Below, piece after piece: positions 30,001-39,000 of a stretch of DNA of 64,000 bases. A program made the position numbers and the translations under genes. The notes under the pieces are model-generated. The model did no database searches, had not been told where the DNA came from, and was given only the letters and a program-made list of their open reading frames with translations. Position 1 is the first letter of the stretch. Each line of letters opens with the position of its first letter. Origin of the DNA: Apostichopus japonicus. Taxonomy: Eukaryota > Echinodermata > Holothuroidea > Aspidochirotida > Stichopodidae. The DNA is taken from contig NC_092567.1 in the NCBI RefSeq assembly GCF_037975245.1, positions 26,833,544 to 26,897,543 of the forward strand, in the 5' to 3' direction.

Positions 30001-33000
30001 CACTTATGTACCACACCATCAATACCAAACCTCGAACACAACCAGCAGGTTCTCAGAGAGATTCCTCAACACATGGACTAGTTTCTTGAAAGGATTATCC
30101 TAGGATTATCCTAGGATTATCCTAGGATAGTCCTAGGATTATCCTAGGATTACCCTAGGCCCCATGTAACATACTTTGATATTGTATCCCAGATATCGAA
30201 CCCATCGTAAGTATCTTCGCTGATGTTGCCACCGGCTAATTTCAGGATCGTTGGGTAGAAATCAGTCACGTGGAGGAGTTTATCAGAAATCCGACCCTTC
30301 TTGTTAATGAGTGGGCTGTGTACAAATGACGTTCCCCTAACTCCTCCTTCCCAGAGGGTGTGCTTCACACCCCTCAATGGGAAGTTGTTGGCATAGTTAC
30401 CATCAAAGCCATGAGCTGGACCTCCATTGTCGGTTGTAAATATTATTATGGTGTTATCATACAGGCCAGCTTCCTTCAGGTAAGCAGTTACATTACCCAC
30501 AGAGTCATCTAAAGCAGCTACCATGCCTGGAGATAAACAAGAATATAACGCAGAATGCAGAATGTGACGCAGTTATAAGGTATCCATGGAATACTTTCCT
30601 TATTATCTGCTATTATCTGCTTATTATATGCTGTTACCTCCGACCATATGGTAGCCTAACACAATGGGAAAATCTTGCCTAACCATTGGTTTGCAAAAAA
30701 ACAAAAATCACACTGCGTAGGATTGGGTAATAAATAAGTATCGCTTCGGGCGGGTACCCGGATACCCCATGCAAACACTATTTGAAAACAGTTCACAATA
30801 ACATGGTTATATGCTAAACTAATAAAGCTTTGGTTGACACAATCCGATTGAGCACCAAAATGTTTTGTTTTGTATTATTTGTGTACATTTTCAATTTTGA
30901 TTGAAAATTTGAAAGGACTTTCAAGTTTTTTGCAAACTTAAGCTTAAAGAGGCAACAACATGAATAAAGCAATTAATATTCAAATAAACTGTAAAAATTC
31001 TTCCTACCAGCAAATTTTCTACGCTTTTCAAAGCTGATGTGAGGAAATCGATCGATATATTCTTGTGGGGCTTGTAGAAGGTCATCTTTGTTGGCACTGT
31101 GTACGGCTTGGTGGGCCAGGTAGAGAAAGAGGGGCTGTCAAGAATAAATCAGAGAGGACTTGTTTGAGCAGCATGGCCTGAGGAATACTGGGGGAGCACA
31201 GGAGAGAGTAGTAGAAGGCAGAATGGGTGAAATTAGGATGGATGAAGGTGGTGTCCCTAATGGAAGGCAGATTGGGTAAAATTAGGATGGATGAAGGTGG
31301 TGTCCCTCATGGAAGGCAGAATGGGTGAAATTAGGATGGACGAAGGTGGTGTCCCTCATGGAAGGCAGAATGGGCGAAATTAGGATGGACGAAGGTGGTG
31401 TACCTCATGGAAGGCAGAATGGGCGAAATTAGGATGGACAAAGGTGGTGTACCTCATGGAAGGAAGAATGGGTGAAATTAGGATGGACGAAGGTGGTGTC
31501 CCTCATTGAAAGCAGAATAGGCTAAATTAGGATGAAGGTATAAAATAATATTCAGAAGGATGATTTGAAAAGAAATAATATTGCTAACAATCTTTGATAG
31601 CAATTTAAGAAAATGTCTTTGTAAGGAATGTTTTAAGGTTTTGCCTCTCCTACTGCTGACCAGTCTATAATATATTTAAGAGGAATTTCTCTGAAAGTAG
31701 TACCCTTTTCAGTTCAAAGAATCTTGGTTCATTTTTTCAATAAACATATACGGTAGGTACAATGCAATAGTGCATATTATCCATTACAATGTACATGTGC
31801 CAATATATGCATGTTATAGATTTTAGACATTTTCAAAGCAATTAATGGCCTGCCCTAAAAAATAACTCACCTTGCTAGGGTCATGACCTTTGATGATTTC
31901 TCCTGCTTTTGCTGTAAATATCTCTGTTGAGTATTGGCCAAACACTGGCTTGTATACATTCCCATCTTGGTGAAAGTCAAACCCTGTGAAATTTTGCTTT
32001 AATAAACAGCAGATATCATGAATATGCAACAGCAATTGCCACATTGTTGTAAATAATAACATTAATATGTAAACCAAACTAAACTGTCAGACATATACTA
32101 AGCCAATGATAATGCTAATGAATAACCAATACAATTACACAATACAACTACATCATGAATATGCAACAGCAATTGCCACATTGTTGTAAATAATAACATT
32201 AATACGTAAACCAAACTAAACTGTCAGACGTATACTAAGCCAATGATAATGCTCATGAATAACCAATTACACAATATAACTACATCATGAATATGCAACA
32301 TTTTATCGGCATGTCTTCTAGGTAGTTTTGACAATTTCCTAATGTTCATACCACTCTATACTGTATTCTCGTATCGTGCTTCAGAGCACTTGAACTGACA
32401 GTAAAAACAGTTCCTGACCTTTATCGAATAGAAACAAGAATGTTCATACTGCTCATACTGTCAGTACACCTTCCTTGAAGCATTAAAGTACAGTATGAAA
32501 GCAATAATCAACACTAGGTTTTATTTCATAAGCAATTGCTGTAAGCATGGATTAAAATATCATCATTCCTGACCATAACAAAGTCAATATCATTTATCAT
32601 CTTATGAACATGTAACAGCTCACCTCATGAATATGCAATAGCTTATCTCATAATTGATATGGTTGAAGAAGTCACCTTTACCACAGTAGTATCCATAGTA
32701 AGAATCAGGGCCGTCTTAAGAGATCACCGGGCCCTGGGCCCGGTAATGGAGCGGGGCCCCTCAATCAAGTGAGTTCGAAAAGATTTGCGTGAAAAATTGA
32801 CATCCTTGACAAGCGCTCACACATAGACATGCCTGCATTTACCAACCCTCCCTATGTCGCGCATAAAGCATACAACTTTAGCTGAATAACATACGTGATA
32901 TATCTAAAAGCTGAAATACATTATAGAAGAGTAATCTTCCAGTTGCCCTCCATCCCTTCCCTAACAATACTGGACTCACCATTTGTAACACCCTTGTGTT

Positions 33001-36000
33001 GAGTCTTTCAACTGAAAGGAGTGTAGGCGGTTTTACACTATCTAACGCAACGTAGTCGCCAAGCGCATGAAGTATTTTTAAGGGAGGGCGCGAGGAACAT
33101 GAACTTATAGCATGCTCCTCATGGTGAAACATAATTGCACCTATTAGGTGAATTGAGTGTACTGTTAATGGTAGGAGAGACTAGCGTAGGTTCTTATGAC
33201 CAACTAGACCGGTTTCTGCTCTCAAACTTTATAGGAGGAGCTTCATCAGTAGTAGCCTTTGAATATTTTATATTCGGCCTGGGCGTCTCGTTTTCAAAAT
33301 GCATCTATTTTCTGTGCACAAGTTTTTATGGACTCATAGTGCAGCAATAAGAGCATCTAAAAGAGCTTCGTGTGAACCTTGAGAGTCAGCTGATTCTTCG
33401 TTAGTACGAAACCTTAAGTTAACAAGTAAATCTTTGAGATTTTGGGCCCTTTTGTAGGCTCGAATCGGTTCTTTTGGAAACAGTTTGGATAATTCCGCGT
33501 GTTGCGAGATTAAGTGCCAATGTTTCAAAAGTGCTTTTTTTTTCAAATGCGTGATTTTGATATGGGGTGTATAGGTGAGCTTGAACACAAGTGGTGGTTC
33601 CTTTTGTTTAGGTTCGGTAGTGAGGTATTGCCCACGGTTTCAAATTTTATGCCTTTCGTGGCTGAGGCAATATCCTCTTTCTTATTGTTACGGAGTAACA
33701 GTTTCTCTGTGTAAGCCTTCGGGGGATTGTATATTCCAGGGTTGCCAACTCAGATTGGAATATTTAATGTCAAACTCTCAAGTGTTTCACCAACTCTCGC
33801 CACAAGTTGTCAAGTATCGAATTCAATCAGGCATAATGGCCTATTCAAAAAGTTTTCCTCCCATATTAAGACATGGGGTTACTATGATTGCGGGGCCCCT
33901 GACATCACGGGCCCTGGGCCAGGGCCCAGTGGGCCCATGCGTTAAGATGGCCCTGGTAAGAATCAAAGCCTCTTTGTGTTCCAATGTAAACCTCATTATA
34001 GAATATATAACAGCTCACCTCATGAATATGAATAAGCTTACCTCATAATTGATATGGTTGAATTAGTCACCTTTTCCACAGTAGTATCTATAGTAAGAAT
34101 CTAAGCCTCTTTGTGTTCCAATGTAAACCTCATTATAGAATATGTAACAGCTCACCTCAATATGTAACAGCTCACCTCATGAATATGCAATAGCTCACTG
34201 CATAATTGATATGGTTAAAGTAGTCACCCTTACCACAGTAGTATCCATAGTAAGAATCAAAGCCTCTTTGTGTCGCAATGTAAGCTTTATTATAGAATAT
34301 GTAACAGCTCACCTCATGTATATGCAATATCTCACCTTATGAATATGCAATAGCTCACCTCATAATTGATATGGTTGAAGTAGTCACCTTTACCACAGTA
34401 GTATCCATAGTAAGAATTAAAGCCTCTTTGTGTTCCAATGTAAACCTCATTATAGAATATGTAACAGCGCACCTCATGAATATGCAATAGCTCACCTCAT
34501 AATTGATATGGCTGAAGTAGTCAGCCTTACCACAGTAGTATCCATAGTAAGAATTAAAGCCTCTTTGTGTTCCAATGTAAGCCTCATTATAGAATATGTA
34601 ACAGCTTACCTCATGAATATGCAATAGCTCACCTCATAATTGATATGGTTGAAGTAGTCGGCATTACCACAGTAGTATCCTTAGTAAGAATTAAAGCCTC
34701 TTTGTGTCGGAATGTAAACCTCATTATAGAATATGTAACAGCTCACCTCATGAATATGCAATAGCTCACCTCATAATTGATATGGTTAAAGTAGTCACCT
34801 TTACCACAGTAGTATCCTTAGTAAGAATTAAAGCCTCTTTGTGTTGGAATGTAAACCTCATTATAGAATATGTAACAGCTCACCTCATGAATATGCAATA
34901 GCTCACCTCATATTTGATATGGTTAAAGTAGTCACCCTTACCACAGTTGTATCCATAGTAAGATTCAAAGCCTCTTTGTGTTCCAATGTAAACCTCATTA
35001 TAGAATATGTAACAGCTCACCTCATGAATATGCAATAGCTCACCTCATAATTGATATGGTTGAAGTAGTCACCTTTACCACAGTAGTATCCATAGTAAGA
35101 ATTAAAGCCTCTTTGTGTCGGAATGTAAACCTCATTATAGAATATGTAACAGCTCACCTCATGAATATGCAATAGCTCACCTCATATTTGATATGGTTAA
35201 AGTAGTCACCCTTACCACAGTTGTATCCATAGTAAGATTCAAAGCCTCTTTGTGTTCCAATGTAAACCTCATTATAGAATATGTAACAGCTCACCTCATG
35301 AATATGCAATAGCTCACCTCATAATTGATATGGTTGAAGTAGTCACCTTTACCACAGTAGTATCCATAGTAAGAATTAAAGCCTCTTTGTGTCGGAATGT
35401 AAGCTTTATTATAGAATATGTAACAGCTCACCTCATGAATATGCAATAGCTCACCTCATAATTGATATGGTTGAAGTAGTCACCTTTACCACAGTAGTAT
35501 CCATAGTAAGAATTAAAGCCTCTTTGTGTCGGAATGTAAACCTCATTATAGAATATGTAACAGCTCACCTCATGAATATGCAATAGCTCACCTCATAATT
35601 GATATGGTTGAAGTAGTCACCTTTACCACAGTAGTATCCTTAGTAAGAATTAAAGCCTCTTTGTGTCGGAATGTAAGCTTTATTATAGAATATGTAACAG
35701 CTCACCTCATGAATATGCAATAGCTCACCTCATAATTGATATGGTTGAAGTAGTCACCTTTACCACAGTAGTATCCATAGTAAGAATTAAAGCCTCTTTG
35801 TGTCGGAATGTAAACCTCATTATAGAATATGTAACAGCTCACCTCATGAATATGCAATAGCTCACCTCATAATTGATATGGTTGAAGTAGTCACCTTTAC
35901 CACAGTAGTATCCATAGTAAGAATTAAAGCCTCTTTGTGTCGGAATGTAAACCTCATTATTGAATATGTAACAGCTCACCTCATGAATATGCAATAGCTC

Positions 36001-39000
36001 ACCTCATAATTGATATGGTTGAAGTAGTCACCTTTACCACAGTAGTATCCATAGTAAGAATCAAAGCCTCTTTGTGTCGGAATGTAAGCTTTATTATAGA
36101 ATCCAAGATGCCACTGATGATGTAAAGAAGAAAAAAGCCCCCCAAAAAATAATAAACAAAAGTGGGAAAATTTTTCGAAATTTTTTAAACCCAAACAAAA
36201 CAGTAGTAAAGGGGTCAATTTATGCAAGAGAATCCACTAAAATAAACTACAAAGAAATCCTAAAAAGAGGTTCTCAGTATTGGCTCTGAATTTTTAACAT
36301 TTACAATATAAATGAAAACTTTATATGAGAGAAATTCTGACTCAAATTACTCCATAACTTTGAAGAGGATTCAATTAGCCAATTAAATGATTCCACAAGG
36401 GAAACAATTAAAATGTTGTCATGAAACCTTTATCTTGTTTCAACATGAATGTGGTCATTTAACTCAATCTGTCTAATTTCTGACATATTTAAGGCAATAT
36501 TGATGACTTTTTGTGAGAGAGAAAATAAATGTCTGCAAAACAAGAAAGAAACAATTTCTAAATGATATTAAAAAGAATAAACTGGATGATTTCATGCATT
36601 TCATTTCTCAATTCAGAAAAAGTGAGATTAATACTGCCTACTAAACATGACCTGCTTGTGTACCATACATATTTCTCAATCTAGATAAAGTGAGATTAAT
36701 ACTGCCTACTACACATGACCTGCTTGTTAGTGTACCATACATATTTCTCAATTCAGAAAAAGTGAGAATAATACTGACTACTAGACTTGACCTGCTTGTT
36801 AGTGTACAATACATATTTCTCAATTCAGAAAAAGTGAGATGAATACTGCCTACTAGACTTGAGCTGCTTGTTAGTGTACCATACATATTTCTCAATCTAG
36901 ATAAAGTGAGATTAATACTGCCTACTACACAAGACCTGCTTGTTAGTGTACCATACATATTTCTGAATCTAGATAGAGTGAGATTAATACTGCCTACTAG
37001 GCTTGAGCTGCTTGTTAGTGTACCATACATATTTCTCAATCTAGATAAAGTGAGATTAATACTGACTACTAGACTTGACCTGCTTGTTAGTGTACAATAC
37101 ATATTTCTCAATCCAGATAAAGTGAGATTAATACTGCCTACTACACATGACCTGCTTGTTAGTGTACCATACATATTTCTCAATTCAGAAAAAGTGAGAT
37201 TAATACTGCCTACTACACATGACCTGCTTGTTAGTGTACCATACATATTTCTCAATCTAGATAAAGTGAGATTAATACTGCCTACTAGGCTTGAGCTGCT
37301 TGTTAGTGTACCATACATATTTCTCAATTCAGAAAAAGTGAGATTAATATTGCCTACTAGACTTGAGCTGCTTGTTAGTGTACCATACATATTTCTCAAT
37401 CTAGATAAAGTGAGATTAATACTGCCTACTACACATGACCTGCTTGTTAGTGTACAATACATATTTCTCAATTCAGAAAAAGTGAGATTAATACTGCCTA
37501 CTACACAAGACCTGCTTGTTAGTGTACCATACATATTTCTCAATCTAGATAAAGTGAGATTAATACTGCCTACTAGGCTTGAGCTGCTTGTTAGTGTACC
37601 ATACATATTTCTCAATTCAGAAAAAGTGAGATTAATACTGCCTACTAGACTTGAGCTGCTTGTTAGTGTACCATACATATTTCTCAATCTAGATAAAGTG
37701 AGATTAATACTGCCTACTACACATGACCTGCTTGTTAGTGTACAATACATATTTCTCAATTCAGAAAAAGTGAGATTAATACTGCCTACTACACAAGACC
37801 TGCTTGTTAGTGTACCATACATATTTCTCAATCTAGATAAAGTGAGATTAATACTGCCTACTAGGCTTGAGCTGCTTGTTAGTGTACCATACATATTTCT
37901 CAATTCAGAAAAAGTGAGATTAATACTGCCTACTAGACTTGAGCTGCTTGTTAGTGTACCATACATATTTCTCAATCTAGATAAAGTGAGATTAATACTG
38001 CCTACTACACATGACCTGCTTGTTAGTGTACCATACATATTTCTCAATTCAGAAAAAGTGAGATTAATACTGCCTACTAGGCTTGCGCTGCTTTTTAGTG
38101 TACCATACATATTTCTCAATCTAGATAAAGTGAGATTAATACTGCCTACTAGGCTTGAGCTGCTTGTTAGTGTACCATACATATTTCTCAATCTAGATAA
38201 AGTGAGATTAATACTGCCTACTAGACTTGACCTGCTTGTTAGTGTACCATACATATTTCTCAATCTAGATAAAGTGAGATTAATACTGCCTACTACACAT
38301 GACCTGCTTGTTAGTGTACCATACATATTTCTCAATTCAGAAAAAGTGAGATTAATACTGCCTACTAGGCTTGAGCTGCTTGTTAGTGTACCATACATAT
38401 TTCTCAATCTTGATAAAGTGAGATTAATACTGCCTACTACACATGACCTGCTTGTTAGTGTACCATACATATTTCTCAATCTAGATAAAGTGAGATTAAT
38501 ACTGCCTACTACACATGACTTGCTTGTTAGTGTACCATACATATTTCTCAGTTCAGAAAAAGTGAGATTAATACTGCCTACTACACATGACCTGCTTGTT
38601 AGTGTACCATACATATTTCTCAATCTAGATAAAGTGAGATTAATACTGCCTACTAGGCTTGAGCTGCTTGTTAGTGTACCATACATATTTCTCAATCTAG
38701 ATAAAGTGAGATTAATACTGCCTACTAGGCTTGAGCTGCTTGTTAGTGTACCATACATATTTCTCAATCTTGATAAAGTGAGATTAATACTGCCTACTAA
38801 ACATGACCTGCTTGTGTACCATACATATTTCTCAATCTAGATAAAGTGAGATTAATACTGCCTACTAGGCTTGAGCTGCTTGTTAGTGTACCATACATAT
38901 TTCTCAATCTTGATAAAGTGAGATTAATACTGCCTACTACACATGACTTGCTTGTTAGTGTACCATACATATTTCTCAATTCAGAAAAAGTGAGATTAAT

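Larger units (their letters stand above)
32600..36103 (-). repeat. 137-bp array of partial exon-4 copies in intron 4
   Basis: Each unit is the last 99 bp of exon 4 (from the Phe codon after WHLG) plus the first 38 nt of the intron. Exon-copy ends lie exactly 137 bp apart at 35,866, 35,729, 35,592, 35,455, 35,318, 35,181, 35,044, 34,907, 34,770, 34,633, 34,496 and 34,359. Older copies end at 34,199 and 34,042 (with extra ~20-23 bp insertions), and one copy is split by a hAT-like insertion (32,649-32,705 and 33,956 onward). The coding frame of the 33 codons stays open in the copies I read, with changes such as GFDS to GFNS or GFES and KGDYFNH to KADYFSH. Most keep GAG|GTGAGC; the copies at 34,199 and 32,649 have lost the donor GT. 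All lack the exon's acceptor and WHLG codons. Confidence 0.95.

Noticed and set aside
33575-34048. 157-codon plus-strand frame
   Set aside because: It crosses from the hAT-like element into the exon-4 array and has no coherent motif.
31985-36002. A missing micro-exon between sulfatase exons 4 and 5
   Set aside because: The frame problem disappears if exon 5 starts at the AAAG acceptor (31,996), which gives NYE joined to QNFTGFDF. A micro-exon is therefore not needed, though cDNA could still show one.
32600-36113. CRISPR array (regular 137-bp repeats)
   Set aside because: Repeats are contiguous without spacers, derive from an exon, and the DNA is animal nuclear.
36641-38767. 708-codon minus and 644-codon plus frames as repeat-protein genes
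   Set aside because: A 72-bp repeat without stops gives open frames on both strands automatically. The array lies inside a sulfatase intron and has no start context, splice sites or family motif.
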